A DNA stretch of 64,000 nt from Aliivibrio salmonicida LFI1238 (GCF_000196495.1 NC_011312.1:620001-684000); one strand, 5' to 3'. Counted from the stretch's first letter, positions 9,304 to 20,011 are shown. A program made the numbers and translations. Notes: generated by a model not told the origin, from the letters alone.

Positions 9304-10155
9304 ATGAGTCAGGGGTATTTAAACTTCCCACATATCGATCCAATATTATTTCAAATTGGACCATTGGCGATACGTTGGTATGGCTTAATGTATTTATTTG
9401 GTTTTATGTTTGCATTATGGCTAGCAAATAAACGCGCAGATAAACCAAACAGCGGTTGGACGAAAGATCAAGTCAGTGATCTTCTTTTTGCCGGCTTTCT
9501 TGGTGTCGTTATTGGTGGTCGAATTGGTTACGTCCTGTTTTATAATTTTGGATATTTCCTAGATAATCCGTTGTATTTATTTGAAGTATGGACCGGTGGA
9601 ATGTCTTTCCATGGTGGGTTATTAGGTGTTATTAGTGCGATGCTTTGGTATGGCTATAAAAACAACCGTAGCTTTTTTACCATTGCTGATTTTGTTGCAC
9701 CCTTGGTTCCGTTTGGCTTAGGCGCGGGTCGTTTAGGTAATTTCATGAATGGTGAATTGTGGGGAAGAGTCACTGATGTGCCTTGGGCGATGGTATTCCC
9801 TAGCGGTGGTCCATTTCCGCGTCACCCATCGCAATTGTATGAATTTGCATTAGAGGGAATTGTACTCTTCTTAATTTTGAACTGGTTTATTCGTAAACCT
9901 CGCCCATTAGGGGCGGTTTCTGGTTTATTCTTATTTGGGTACGGCACATTCCGTTTCTTGGTTGAATATGTTCGTGAACCTGATGCACAATTAGGGTTGT
10001 TTGGCGATTGGATCTCAATGGGACAAATTCTATCATTACCAATGGTGATAGGTGGTTTATTGATGATGGTTTGGGCATTTAAGCGTAATCTTTATGCGAC
10101 TGATTTGAAGAACAGTGGCGATAAGCAAAATAGCTCAAAACAAAAAGCAAAATAA
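9304..10155 (+). CDS. lgt: Prolipoprotein diacylglyceryl transferase
   Basis: Moves diacylglycerol from phosphatidylglycerol to the lipobox cysteine of prolipoproteins in the inner membrane, the first lipoprotein-maturation step. 283 residues with several membrane segments. The signature GLGAGRLGNFMNGELWGR includes Arg143, at the same number as the essential Arg143 of E. coli Lgt; SFHGGLLGV is also present. The C-terminus is a short Lys/Ser-rich tail. The second maturation enzyme, lspA, is at 20011 in this window. A terminator follows at 10186. Confidence 0.97.
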   Translation: MSQGYLNFPHIDPILFQIGPLAIRWYGLMYLFGFMFALWLANKRADKPNSGWTKDQVSDLLFAGFLGVVIGGRIGYVLFYNFGYFLDNPLYLFEVWTGGMSFHGGLLGVISAMLWYGYKNNRSFFTIADFVAPLVPFGLGAGRLGNFMNGELWGRVTDVPWAMVFPSGGPFPRHPSQLYEFALEGIVLFLILNWFIRKPRPLGAVSGLFLFGYGTFRFLVEYVREPDAQLGLFGDWISMGQILSLPMVIGGLLMMVWAFKRNLYATDLKNSGDKQNSSKQKAK

Positions 10156-10185
10156 GCTAGAATAGCGATAATAACGATTTTTAGT

Positions 10186-10215
10186 AATGGCCTCTTCGTT
10201 AGAGGCCATTTTTTT
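10186..10215 (+). terminator. Terminator between lgt and thyA
   Basis: A perfect 10-bp stem (10186-10195 with 10201-10210), a 5-base loop and a T-run. thyA starts 19 bp later, so thyA needs either its own promoter or read-through. Confidence 0.85.
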
Positions 10216-10233
10216 AAGCCAATTTTAGAGAGC

Positions 10234-11091
10234 ATGACCGTGAAGCAGTATTTAGACTTATGCCAACGTATCGTTAGTGAAGGGACTTGGATTGAGAACG
10301 AGCGCACCGGAAAGCGTTGTTTGACGGTAATTAATGCCGATTTAACTTACGATGTTGCCAATGGTGAATTTCCTTTAGTGACAACTCGCAAGAGTTTCTG
10401 GAAATCTGCGGTTGCCGAAATGATTGGTTATATTCGTGGTTATGATAATGCCGAAGATTTTCGTCAGATTGGTACTAAAACATGGGATGCCAATGCGAAC
10501 TTAAATAATGCTTGGTTAAATAACCCTCACCGTAAAGGTGAAGATGACATGGGACGTGTATATGGCGTTCAAGGTCGTTCATGGGCAAAACCGAATGGTG
10601 AGTTCGTTGATCAACTAAAAAAGATCATTGATGATTTAAGTCAAGGCATTGATGACCGGGGTGAAATTTTAAATTTCTATAATCCGGGTGAGTTTGATAT
10701 AGGGTGTTTGCGCCCGTGCATGTACTCACACCACTTTTCACTATTAGGTGACACATTATACTTAAATAGTACTCAACGCTCTTGTGATGTCCCTCTAGGC
10801 TTAAATTTCAATATGGTTCAGGTGTATTTTCTACTGGCTATCGTTGCTCAAATTACAGGACATAAAGCCGGTAAAGCGTACCATAAGATTGTGAACGGTC
10901 ACATTTACGAAGATCAACTTGAATTGATGAAAGACGTTCAGTTAAAGCGTGAACCGTTGAAAGCGCCGGTCTTTAAGATTAACCCTAAGATTACTTCTTT
11001 AGAAGATTTAGAAACCTGGGTCACAATGGATGATTTTGAAGTGATTGGCTATGAAAGTCATGAGGTAATAAAATACCCATTTTCAGTATAA
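10234..11091 (+). CDS. thyA: Thymidylate synthase
   Basis: Methylates dUMP to dTMP using methylene-tetrahydrofolate. 285 residues, about 20 longer than E. coli ThyA (264) but close to the Vibrio form. The nucleophile is Cys162 in RPCMYSHHF (E. coli has PCHAFF). The phosphate- and dUMP-binding block STQRSCDVPLGLNFN follows at about 179-193 and HIYEDQ near 226. The match to family motifs is clear although the sequence around the nucleophile diverges from the enteric enzyme. Confidence 0.95.
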   Translation: MTVKQYLDLCQRIVSEGTWIENERTGKRCLTVINADLTYDVANGEFPLVTTRKSFWKSAVAEMIGYIRGYDNAEDFRQIGTKTWDANANLNNAWLNNPHRKGEDDMGRVYGVQGRSWAKPNGEFVDQLKKIIDDLSQGIDDRGEILNFYNPGEFDIGCLRPCMYSHHFSLLGDTLYLNSTQRSCDVPLGLNFNMVQVYFLLAIVAQITGHKAGKAYHKIVNGHIYEDQLELMKDVQLKREPLKAPVFKINPKITSLEDLETWVTMDDFEVIGYESHEVIKYPFSV

Positions 11092-11106
11092 TAGGTACTG
11101 AAAAAT

Positions 11107-11144
11107 AAAAAGCCCCAGAGTGATTACCACTCTGGGGCTTTTTT
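11107..11144. terminator. Bidirectional terminator between thyA and nptA
   Basis: A strong GC-rich stem (GCCCCAGAGTG with its complement, 11112-11122 and 11128-11138) is extended by A and T runs on both sides around a 5-base loop. It serves the convergent thyA and nptA genes. Confidence 0.93.
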
Positions 11145-11159
11145 ATTTATCTAATCAGT

Positions 11160-12305
11160 TTACACGGTTAACGCTAAAACACTGCCAGGAAGGATAATAA
11201 ATACAAAGCTTAAATATCCAGCCACAACACCTTTGTTGCGGTTTGCCATTTCAGCAATCCATTCTGCGCCTTTCAGTGGCAATTCACGTAGGAAAGGAGT
11301 GCCATAAATAACTAAGGTAGCAATAACATTAAAGCATAAGTGAACCAGTGCAATTTGCAGAGCAAATACTGCGTACTCACCAGAGACTGCAGTCGCTGCT
11401 AATAACGCGGTAACACACGTTCCAATGTTTGCTCCAAGAGTAAATGGATATACATCACGAATTTTAAGTACACCAGTTCCAACTAAAGGAACCATTAGGC
11501 TTGTTGTTGTCGATGAAGATTGAACTAATACCGTCACAACAGTACCAGAAGCAATACCATGCAAAGGACCACGACCAATTGCACTCTTTAGAATGTCCTT
11601 AGCACGGCCAACCATTAAGCTCTTCATCAATTTACCCATTAAGGTAATCGCGATGATAAGAATCGCAATACAAAGGCCTATCATCAGTAACCCCCCCGTC
11701 ATACTTCCGAAGGTAGACAACGGTTCTTTGATTGCACTAATTACTGGTTTTGTAATTGGTTTAATGAAATCAAACCCTTTAATACTCATGTCGCCTGCGT
11801 TTAGCAGTGGAGATACCAACCATGCAGATAATTTTTGGAAAATACCAAACATCATTTCTAGTGGTAAGAAGATGGCAACAGCAAGTAGATTAAAGAAGTC
11901 ATGCACGGTGGCACACGTAAAAGCACGTCTAAATTCAACTTTACAACGAGCGTGACCAAGGCTGACCAGAGTATTGGTTACTGTTGTTCCAATGTTTGCA
12001 CCCATCACCATAGGGATAGCCGTTTCTACTGGTAAACCACTGGCTACTAATCCAACAATAATTGAGGTTACTGTAGAAGATGATTGAATTAATGCCGTTG
12101 CCACTAAGCCGATCATTAGACCTGCTATTGGGTGAGAAGCAAATTCAAATAGAACTTTAGCTTGTTCACCAACAGACCATTTAAATCCTGTTCCGACCAT
12201 TGCAACAGCTAATAAAAGAAGGTAAAGCATAAATGCTAAGTTTGCCCAACGCAGCATGCGTGAGGTATTGCTCATTGTTGCTGCAGGAATTGATTGGGTA
12301 TTCAT
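11160..12305 (-). CDS. nptA: Sodium-dependent phosphate transporter NptA
   Basis: 381 residues, member of the Na+/Pi cotransporter (NaPi-II) family. Two copies of the signature repeat are visible: IQSSSTVTSIIVGLVASG (about 68-85) and VQSSSTTTSLMVPLVGTG (about 261-278), with GANIGTTVT and GANIGTCVT following each. This inverted-repeat design defines the family. It sits in the same chromosomal position as V. cholerae nptA, whose product imports phosphate with sodium. It is transcribed divergently from nhaR. Confidence 0.92.
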   Translation of the reverse strand: MNTQSIPAATMSNTSRMLRWANLAFMLYLLLLAVAMVGTGFKWSVGEQAKVLFEFASHPIAGLMIGLVATALIQSSSTVTSIIVGLVASGLPVETAIPMVMGANIGTTVTNTLVSLGHARCKVEFRRAFTCATVHDFFNLLAVAIFLPLEMMFGIFQKLSAWLVSPLLNAGDMSIKGFDFIKPITKPVISAIKEPLSTFGSMTGGLLMIGLCIAILIIAITLMGKLMKSLMVGRAKDILKSAIGRGPLHGIASGTVVTVLVQSSSTTTSLMVPLVGTGVLKIRDVYPFTLGANIGTCVTALLAATAVSGEYAVFALQIALVHLCFNVIATLVIYGTPFLRELPLKGAEWIAEMANRNKGVVAGYLSFVFIILPGSVLALTV

Positions 12306-12680
12306 AGTAAAGCTCCGTACCGAAATAATAGGTTGTCGGTTTATTTAATCTGAAGCGATAGTAGATAATGAATATTTCAGAAATATTACAGTGGTGGATA
12401 AAACGGTAATAAATTCGTCACACAATGTGGTATGGGATTTTTTATGTTTGAATTTTATTTTAATTTGTTGATATTTAAGTGATTTTATTCTTTATGACAA
12501 AAGGTAATATAAATTATTTTTTGAAACTATTTTGTTCTATATTGCGTAAAGATGACGTTTATAATAATTTGAATACGGAATATCCGATGTTTTTGGTGTT
12601 TTGTTGTACTTTTTACGAAATGAATGTCTTCGTTGTCATAAATGACGTATCTTTTGGAAAAGATCAATGTAGGAACCGTT
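12306..12680. other. Divergent promoter region nptA/nhaR
   Basis: 375 bp of AT-rich sequence between divergent genes. The in-frame extension upstream of nhaR is not used. I see no CRP, PhoB-box or clear -35/-10 pair that I would defend. Confidence 0.4.
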
Positions 12681-13583
12681 ATGTCACATTTAAACTATAA
12701 CCATCTTTATTATTTTTGGATGGTGTGCAAACAAGGATCGGTAACTAAAGCTGCTGAAGCATTATTTTTAACGCCTCAAACGGTGACTGGACAAATCAAG
12801 GCATTGGAAGAACGCGTTGATGGCAAATTAACGAAACGTAATGGACGTAACATTGAGCCAACAGAATTAGGGCAATTAATTTATAAATACGCCGATCGTA
12901 TGTTTGGCCTTAGTTATGAGATGTTAGATATCGTTAATTATAGTCAACAATCAAATGTGCTATTTGATGTTGGCGTTGCTGATGCTCTTTCTAAACGATT
13001 AGTGAGTAAAGTTCTTTCAACCACGATTCCTGAAGATGCATCAATACATCTTCGCTGCTTTGAATCGACCCATGAATTGCTACTTGAACAGTTATCTCAG
13101 CATAAATTAGATATGATCTTATCGGATTGCCCTGTTGACTCAAGCCAGAATTCTGGACTTTTCAGCAAAAAATTGGGTGAATGTGGAATGAGTTTTTTCT
13201 GCTCTAAAGAAATGACGGATATTCAATTCCCAGAAGTATTAGAGATAAAAAAGGTACTGATCCCTGGCAGTCGAACATCAATGGGAAGAAAGGTGGTTCA
13301 GTGGTGCGATCAGCAAGGTATTACGCCTAATATCTTAGGGGAATTTGATGACGTTGCTCTAATGAAGGCCTTTGCCCGTGAGAATGACTCTGTATTTTTA
13401 GCCCCAACGGTTTATATGAATGAGGCTGATTCTGATCTTTCTTTGCACCGAATCGCTGACGTAAAAGATTTAAAAGAAGAATATTACGTTATTTTTGCAG
13501 AACGAATGATTCAGCATCCGGCAGTAAAAAGTATTTGTGAAGCTGATTTTTCACAGTTATTTGATTTTAATTTGCAAAAATAG
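12681..13583 (+). CDS. nhaR: Transcriptional activator NhaR (LysR family)
   Basis: 300 residues. The N-terminus SHLNYNHLYYFW and the helix-turn-helix (about 15-60) align with E. coli NhaR, which activates the sodium/proton antiporter gene nhaA in response to Na+. The long match through LFDVGVADALSKRLVSKVL and LRCFESTHELLLEQLSQHKLDMI supports the call. The ATG at 12681 has AGGAA five bases upstream; the longer frame from 12642 lacks such support. No nhaA gene is adjacent, so it acts in trans. Confidence 0.93.
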   Translation: MSHLNYNHLYYFWMVCKQGSVTKAAEALFLTPQTVTGQIKALEERVDGKLTKRNGRNIEPTELGQLIYKYADRMFGLSYEMLDIVNYSQQSNVLFDVGVADALSKRLVSKVLSTTIPEDASIHLRCFESTHELLLEQLSQHKLDMILSDCPVDSSQNSGLFSKKLGECGMSFFCSKEMTDIQFPEVLEIKKVLIPGSRTSMGRKVVQWCDQQGITPNILGEFDDVALMKAFARENDSVFLAPTVYMNEADSDLSLHRIADVKDLKEEYYVIFAERMIQHPAVKSICEADFSQLFDFNLQK

Positions 13584-13618
13584 AATGCTTTAAGCTAAAT
13601 TAGCAGGAACTAAATTAG

Positions 13619-13930
13619 ATGGCAGGTATATTTATGGATTTACAACAAATGGAGAAAAACGCTCCGCAAGCAGTCACACTACTAAAAGCAATGGCTAATG
13701 AACGTCGATTATTTATTCTTTGTTTATTGCTGGAAGGTGAACTTTCAGTAGGTCAAATAGCAGAACAGTTGTCATTAAGTCAATCTGCATTGTCTCAACA
13801 TCTTGGTTGGTTGCGTAAAGATGCGTTGGTTTCGACAAGAAAAGAGTCTCAAACTGTGTTTTATTCATTAAGCAGTCATGAAGTTAAATCAGTAATCCAA
13901 TTATTACATAATTTATATTGTTCAAAATAA
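13619..13930 (+). CDS. hlyU: ArsR/SmtB-family transcriptional regulator HlyU
   Basis: 103 residues with a winged-helix fold; recognition helix region LSQSALSQHLGWLRKD (about 53-68). It closely matches Vibrio HlyU, which counters H-NS silencing of haemolysin and RTX toxin genes. Cys35 and Cys101 correspond to the cysteine pair implicated in redox sensing in V. cholerae HlyU. Two ATG codons are possible: 13619 (AGGA 11 bases upstream) or 13634. Its order after nhaR matches V. cholerae. Confidence 0.92.
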   Translation: MAGIFMDLQQMEKNAPQAVTLLKAMANERRLFILCLLLEGELSVGQIAEQLSLSQSALSQHLGWLRKDALVSTRKESQTVFYSLSSHEVKSVIQLLHNLYCSK

Positions 13931-13996
13931 AACAGAATTAACGTAGATAAGGAAGATGAAGAGGTGACACTCTTTGTTTTCTAAATAACAGACATA

Positions 13997-14022
13997 AAAA
14001 AACCGACCTAGGTCGGTTTTTT
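13997..14022. terminator. Bidirectional terminator between hlyU and rpsT
   Basis: An 11-bp stem (AAAAAACCGAC with its complement) around the 4-base loop CTAG. A-run on one side and T-run on the other serve both convergent genes. Confidence 0.92.
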
Positions 14023-14051
14023 CTTATTTCTAACTGAGAATCAAATTTCTA

Positions 14052-14312
14052 TTAAAGAGCTTTGATTGCTGCAGTGAAACGCGCTTTATGACGTGCAGCT
14101 TTATTCTTATGAATAAGGCCTTTAGTCGCCATGCGGTCTAGAAGTGGAGTTGCAATAGCTAGTGCAGCAGTTGCAGCTTCTTTATCACCAGCTTCAATAG
14201 CTGCGATAGTTTTTTTCATGTAAGTGCGCATCATTGAACGACGGCTAGCGTTGTGCTGGCGACGTCTTTCAGCTTGAGTTGCGCGCTTCTTAGCAGATTT
14301 ACTATTTGCCAA
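14052..14312 (-). CDS. rpsT: Small ribosomal subunit protein S20
   Basis: 86 residues and very basic; the standard S20 start ANSKSAKKRATQAERRRQHN is clear. It begins at a TTG codon (14310-14312), preceded by GGGAG. E. coli rpsT also uses UUG, which helps S20 repress its own translation, so the same control is likely. The longer frame to 14372 adds residues unlike S20 and is rejected. It is divergent from murJ. Confidence 0.97.
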   Translation of the reverse strand: MANSKSAKKRATQAERRRQHNASRRSMMRTYMKKTIAAIEAGDKEAATAALAIATPLLDRMATKGLIHKNKAARHKARFTAAIKAL

Positions 14313-14533
14313 GGGTTTAACTCCCAAAAACGTAGTTCGGTGACAATTTAAGGTCGGGAAATATGCACCCATTGAACCTAAATGTCAAATGATTTGTGTA
14401 AAAACCAAGCTGTCTCAAACAAAAGTTTGATGAGAATGGCAAAACACGGTTAAGATGGCGTGCATTCTAACAGCATTTTTTACAGTTAGTAAGCTCTTTA
14501 TGGTCATCATCACCATCTTTGTGAGGTTTTTTT

Positions 14534-16093
14534 GTGAGTAAACGACTTTTACGTTCTGGCTTAATCGTCAGTATCATGACTTTAGTGTCTCGAGTACTCG
14601 GTTTAGTCCGTGATGTAGTAGTGGCAAATTTAATGGGCGCAGGGGCATCTGCAGATGTTTTCTTCTTTGCGAATAAGATACCTAACTTCTTACGCCGCTT
14701 ATTTGCTGAGGGGGCTTTTTCACAAGCCTTCGTCCCTGTATTAACCGAATATCACGCCAGTGGTGATGATAATAAAACGCGAGAATTAATTGCGAAAGCG
14801 TCGGGAACTCTTGGTGTGCTTGTCACCATTGTTACTTTTTTCGGTATTTTAGGCTCTGGTGTCGTAACGGCATTATTTGGGGCTGGTTGGTTTATGGATT
14901 GGTTGAATGATGGGCCTAATGCGCCTAAATTTGAGCTTGCTAGCTTCTTATTAAAAATAACCTTTCCTTATCTCTGGTTTATTACTTTTGTTGCTTTATC
15001 CGGTGCGATTTTAAATACGTTAGGTAAATTTGCCGTTTCTTCTTTTACTCCTGTTTTTTTAAATGTAGCCATTATTGCTTGTGCCTATTTTATTTCACCA
15101 AACTTAGAGCAACCTGAAATTGGGTTAGCGATTGGTGTTTTTCTTGGCGGTTTAATTCAATTCTTATTCCAGATCCCATTTCTTTATAAAGCCAAAATGT
15201 TGGTTCGTCCGCAATGGGGCTGGAATGATCCTGGTGTTGTAAAAATTAGAACCTTAATGATCCCTGCATTATTTGGGGTATCGGTAAGTCAAATTAACTT
15301 ATTGTTTGATACTTTTATCGCGAGTTTTTTAGCGACGGGTTCTATCAGTTGGCTTTACTATTCGGATCGTTTATTAGAGTTCCCATTAGGGTTATTTGGG
15401 ATTGCTATTGCCACTGTGATCCTACCTGCACTCTCTCGTCAGCATGTTGATGCAAAAGGGGCGGGGTTCTCTAATACGATGGATTGGGGAGTTAGAATGG
15501 TTATTTTACTTGGGATCCCTGCAATGTTAGGTTTAATGGTATTAGCAAAACCTATGCTAATGGTATTGTTCATGCGTGGTGAATTTTCACCAAATGATGT
15601 ACATAACGCCTCGCTGTCTTTGATCGCCTATGGGTCTGGCTTATTAAACTTTATGTTAATCAAGATATTAGCGCCTGGTTATTATGCAAGGCAAGATACT
15701 AAAACTCCGGTTCGTTACGGCATCATTGCGATGGTTACGAATATGGTTTTTAATGCTATTTTTGCGTCTTTCTATGGCTATGTTGGCCTAGCAATGGCAA
15801 CGGCATTGTCTGCATTTGTGAATATGGCATTATTATATCGCGGATTACATTTAGCGAATGTTTATAAATTATCAAAAGAAACCATGATATTTATTGTGAA
15901 ATTGGTTTTATCTGGTGCCATTATGGTTGGCGTTTTATTGTGGTTTATACCAGCAATGAACGTATGGCTTGAGTGGGATCTAGCAAAAAGAATGGCCATG
16001 TTATTAAGCTTTATTGCTCTTGGTGCGGTAAGTTATTTAATTCCTGCTGTGATATTGGGTTTGCGCCCACGTCAATTACGAGTTAATGCATAA
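14534..16093 (+). CDS. murJ: Lipid II flippase MurJ (MviN)
   Basis: 519 residues with about 14 membrane segments; MOP-superfamily exporter that moves lipid II across the inner membrane for peptidoglycan synthesis. The N-terminus (SKRLLRSGLIVSIMTLVSRV) and NKIPNFLRRLFAEGAFSQAF are highly typical. The start is GTG at 14534 with GAGG seven bases upstream. It begins the run murJ-ribF-ileS-lspA, the same order as in other gamma-proteobacteria, where rpsT is divergent. Confidence 0.96.
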   Translation: MSKRLLRSGLIVSIMTLVSRVLGLVRDVVVANLMGAGASADVFFFANKIPNFLRRLFAEGAFSQAFVPVLTEYHASGDDNKTRELIAKASGTLGVLVTIVTFFGILGSGVVTALFGAGWFMDWLNDGPNAPKFELASFLLKITFPYLWFITFVALSGAILNTLGKFAVSSFTPVFLNVAIIACAYFISPNLEQPEIGLAIGVFLGGLIQFLFQIPFLYKAKMLVRPQWGWNDPGVVKIRTLMIPALFGVSVSQINLLFDTFIASFLATGSISWLYYSDRLLEFPLGLFGIAIATVILPALSRQHVDAKGAGFSNTMDWGVRMVILLGIPAMLGLMVLAKPMLMVLFMRGEFSPNDVHNASLSLIAYGSGLLNFMLIKILAPGYYARQDTKTPVRYGIIAMVTNMVFNAIFASFYGYVGLAMATALSAFVNMALLYRGLHLANVYKLSKETMIFIVKLVLSGAIMVGVLLWFIPAMNVWLEWDLAKRMAMLLSFIALGAVSYLIPAVILGLRPRQLRVNA

Positions 16094-16183
16094 TCTTGTT
16101 ATTCACTGAGTTGAGTGGTTTGGCTAGTAAGATTAGTATATAATTCGTCAGTTTTTTTGAGCAAATAAATTGATATTGAGATA

Positions 16184-17116
16184 ATGGAATTAATCCGAGG
16201 CATTCATAATATTACGCCAAACCATCAAGGTTGCGTAATGACTATTGGTAATTTTGATGGCGTTCACTTAGGACATCAACAAGTATTACAACAAGTTAAG
16301 GGCAAAGCTAAGCAATTAGGTTTGCCTTCTGTTGTAATGACATTTGATCCTCAGCCAATGGAATTTTTTGCTAAAGAAAAAGCGCCAGCTCGACTGACTC
16401 GTTTACGAGATAAATTTGTTCAGCTTAATAAGTTGGATATAGATCGCCTGCTTTGTATTAATTTTAATCATAAATTTGCACAGCAAACGGCAGATGAATT
16501 TGTTGAACACTTGTTGGTTAAGCTATTGGGTGTTAAGTTTCTGGTTATTGGTGATGATTTTTGTTTTGGAAAACATCGCTTAGGCAATTTCGATATGCTA
16601 CAAAAAGCGGGTGAAAAATACGGCTTTGAAGTAGTGAATACAAAAAGTTTTTGTATTGAGAAACAGAGAGTCAGCAGTACTGCAATTCGTAATGCGCTTG
16701 CTGAAAACAGATTAAAAGATGTCGCCGTGATGTTAGGGCGAGATTACAGTATTACCGGCCGTGTATCCCATGGTCGAAAGTTGGGGAGAACGATTGGTTT
16801 TCCTACAGCAAATATTCCATTGAAGCGTTGTGTTTCTCCTGTGTCTGGCGTTTATGTTGTTCAAGCCAAAGACAGCAGTGGTAAGCAATTAGGTGGTGTG
16901 GCCAATATTGGTCATCGCCCAACGGTAGATGGCGTTCGTCAACAACTTGAAGTTCACTTCTTTGACTATAAAGGCAATTTATACGGTCAACAATTGGATG
17001 TGGAGCTACTTTGTAAGTTGCGTGATGAGCATAAATTTGAGTCATTTGACGCTCTAAAACAACAAATAGAATTAGATTCTCAGGCAGCGCGGGTGTGGCT
17101 GTCTGAAAACAAATAA
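16184..17116 (+). CDS. ribF: Bifunctional riboflavin kinase / FAD synthetase
   Basis: 310 residues. The N-terminal adenylyltransferase domain carries TIGNFDGVHLGHQ (about 21-33). The C-terminal flavokinase domain carries GRVSHGRKLGRTIGFPTAN (about 192-210). The protein turns riboflavin into FMN and then FAD. It lies upstream of ileS with a 36-bp gap, as in E. coli. Confidence 0.96.
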   Translation: MELIRGIHNITPNHQGCVMTIGNFDGVHLGHQQVLQQVKGKAKQLGLPSVVMTFDPQPMEFFAKEKAPARLTRLRDKFVQLNKLDIDRLLCINFNHKFAQQTADEFVEHLLVKLLGVKFLVIGDDFCFGKHRLGNFDMLQKAGEKYGFEVVNTKSFCIEKQRVSSTAIRNALAENRLKDVAVMLGRDYSITGRVSHGRKLGRTIGFPTANIPLKRCVSPVSGVYVVQAKDSSGKQLGGVANIGHRPTVDGVRQQLEVHFFDYKGNLYGQQLDVELLCKLRDEHKFESFDALKQQIELDSQAARVWLSENK

Positions 17117-17152
17117 CATTTCATTTCGCCCAAGTAACGGAATTAAGAATCG

Positions 17153-20011
17153 ATGAGTGACTATAAAGAAACCTTGAACCTGCCTGAAACAGGATTCCCA
17201 ATGCGTGGTAACTTGGCTAATCGTGAGCCAGTAATGCTTAAGCATTGGTATGATGAAGATCTTTACGGCGAGATCCGTAAAGCGAAAAAAGGTAAAAAAT
17301 CGTTTATATTGCATGACGGCCCTCCGTATGCAAATGGTGACATCCATATTGGTCATGCACTGAATAAGATTCTTAAAGACATTATTATTAAGTCAAAAAC
17401 GCTTTCTGGCTTTGATGCACCATATATTCCTGGTTGGGATTGTCATGGTCTACCAATTGAATTGATGGTAGAGAAGAAAAAAGGCAAGCCGGGTCAAAAA
17501 ATCTCTGCGGCTGAGTTCCGTGAAGAATGTCGTAAATATGCGGCAGTTCAAGTTGAAGGCCAAAAAGAAAGCTTTAAGCGTTTAGGTATCATGGGTGAGT
17601 GGGACAAACCATACCGCACTATGGATTTCGGTACTGAAGCAAACATCATCCGTTCATTAGGTAAAATTGCAGACCAAGGCCACTTACTTAAAGGATTTAA
17701 ACCTGTTCACTGGTGTACCGATTGTGGTTCAGCATTGGCTGAAGCGGAAGTTGAATACCAAGATAAATTCTCCCCATCTATTGATGTGCGTTTTGTTGCT
17801 GCAGATGAAGCGGCAACATTAGCTAAATTCAGTACGCCTGAAGGTCATCAAGGTGAAGGTGAATTATCGGTTGTTATTTGGACTACAACACCTTGGACAT
17901 TACCTGCAAACCGTGCAGTAGCACTACATGCTGATCTTGAATACGTATTAGTTCAAGTAGAAGCACACGGCGAACAAAAAGCAGAACGTTTAATTCTTGC
18001 GTCTGAACTAGCAAAATCTGTAATGGATCGTGCGGGTATCGAGCATTTCCATAATTTAGGTTTTGCAAAAGGTTCTGAGCTAGAGCTTCTTCAATTTAAT
18101 CATCCATTCTATGGCTTTACGGTTCCTGCTATTTTAGGTGAACACGTAACGGTTGATTCGGGTACGGGTATCGTTCATACGGCACCTGGCCACGGTCAAG
18201 AAGATTTCGTTGTTGGTAAAAAATACGATTTAGAAATCGCAAACCCAGTTGGTTCAAATGGTGTATACCTTCCTGATACTGAATTATTTGCTGGTCAACA
18301 CGTATTTAAAGCAAACGACTCAGTTATTGATGTATTAAAAGAGAAAGGCGCATTACTGCACCATCACGCGATTGAACACAGCTACCCACATTGCTGGAGA
18401 CACAAAACACCAATCATCTTCCGTGCAACACCACAATGGTTCATCTCAATGGATCAAGCGGGTCTTCGTGCTAAAGCATTAGAAGAAGTGAAAAGTGTTG
18501 AATGGATGCCAGAATGGGGTCAAAGCCGCATTGAAGGTATGATTGAAGGTCGCCCAGAATGGTGCATCTCTCGTCAACGTACATGGGGTGTTCCAATTGC
18601 ACTTTTCGTACATAAAGAAACGTCTGAATTACACCCTGATTCGCTAGAGCTAATTGAAAAAGTAGCAAAACTCGTTGAAGAGAAGGGCATTCAAGCATGG
18701 TGGGATCTTGATATCGCCGAGCTAATGGGTGAAGACGACGCAACGAAATACGAAAAAGTATTAGATACATTAGATGTATGGTTCGACTCAGGTGTTACTC
18801 ACTTCTCTGTTGTTGATTCTCGTGAAGAATATAACTTCCCTCAAGAAGAGAGAACACACAGTGCTGACCTTTATTTAGAAGGTTCAGATCAACACCGTGG
18901 TTGGTTCCAATCATCGTTGATTTCATCTGTTGCAATGAAAGGTAAAGCACCTTACCGCCAAGTACTAACACACGGTTTCGTGGTAGATGGTAATGGTCGT
19001 AAGATGTCTAAATCTGTCGGCAACGTGGTTGCACCAAAAGACGTAACTAATAAACTGGGCGCAGATATCCTTCGTCTATGGGTTGCTTCTACTGATTATA
19101 CTAACGAAGTTGCGGTTTCTGATGAAATCCTAAAACGTTCAGCGGACGCATACCGTCGTATTCGTAATACGGCACGTTTCTTCTTAGCGAACTTGAATGG
19201 TTTTAACCCTGAAACAGACATCGTTCCTGCTGAAGAAATGGTTGCTCTTGATCGCTGGGCTGTTGGTCGTGCGTTTGCTGCACAAGAAGAAATCATCAAG
19301 TCTTACGATGAATATAATTTACATGAAGTAACTCAACGTTTGATGCATTTCTGTTCAATCGAAATGGGTTCTTTCTACTTAGATGTGATTAAAGATCGCC
19401 AATACACAGCGAAGAAAAGCGGTCATGCTCAACGCAGCTGTCAAACGGCGCTTTACTACATTGTAGAAGCATTAGTTCGTTGGATGGCACCAATCATGTC
19501 ATTCACGGCTGATGAAATCTGGAATGAAATGCCAGGTAAGCGTGATAAGTTTGTCTTTACTGGCGAATGGTATGAAGGTCTGTTTGATCTTGCTGAAGGT
19601 GAAGATCTAAATAACGAATTTTGGAGTAAAATCCAAGCGGTTCGTGCATCAGTTAATAAACTTCTTGAAGCGGCTCGTGGTGAGAAAGTTATTGGTGGTT
19701 CACTTCAAGCTGAAATCACGCTATATGCAGATGATGCGCTCGCTGCAAAAATTAATAAGCTTGATAATGAATTACGTTTTGTTCTTTTAACATCAAGTGC
19801 AACAGTGAAACCACTGAGTGAGAAATCAGATTCAGCAAAAGCAACGGAGCTTGATGGTCTGTTTGTTGATGTTGCGGCTTCTGAAGCGGCGAAGTGTGAG
19901 CGTTGTTGGCACCATGTTGCTGATGTAGGTACTATCGAAGGGCACGAAGAAGTGTGTGGTCGTTGTGTATCTAACGTTGAAGGCGAAGGCGAAGAGCGTA
20001 AATTTGCATAA
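17153..20011 (+). CDS. ileS: Isoleucyl-tRNA synthetase
   Basis: 952 residues, class I synthetase. The HIGH motif is exact (HIGH, residues 65-68), and KMSKS is at 617-621. The editing (CP1) domain lies between them. A C-terminal zinc site is visible as CERCWHH and CGRCVSN near residues 915-940. The stop codon overlaps the lspA start by one base, so the two are translationally coupled as in E. coli. Confidence 0.98.

Noticed and set aside
12479..12700. 73-codon frame upstream of nhaR
   Set aside because: No ribosome binding site, overlaps the nhaR start, low-complexity AT-rich composition.
14313..14372. N-terminal extension of S20
   Set aside because: S20 homologues start at ANSKSAKK; the TTG at 14312 has a good ribosome binding site and the extension looks unlike S20.
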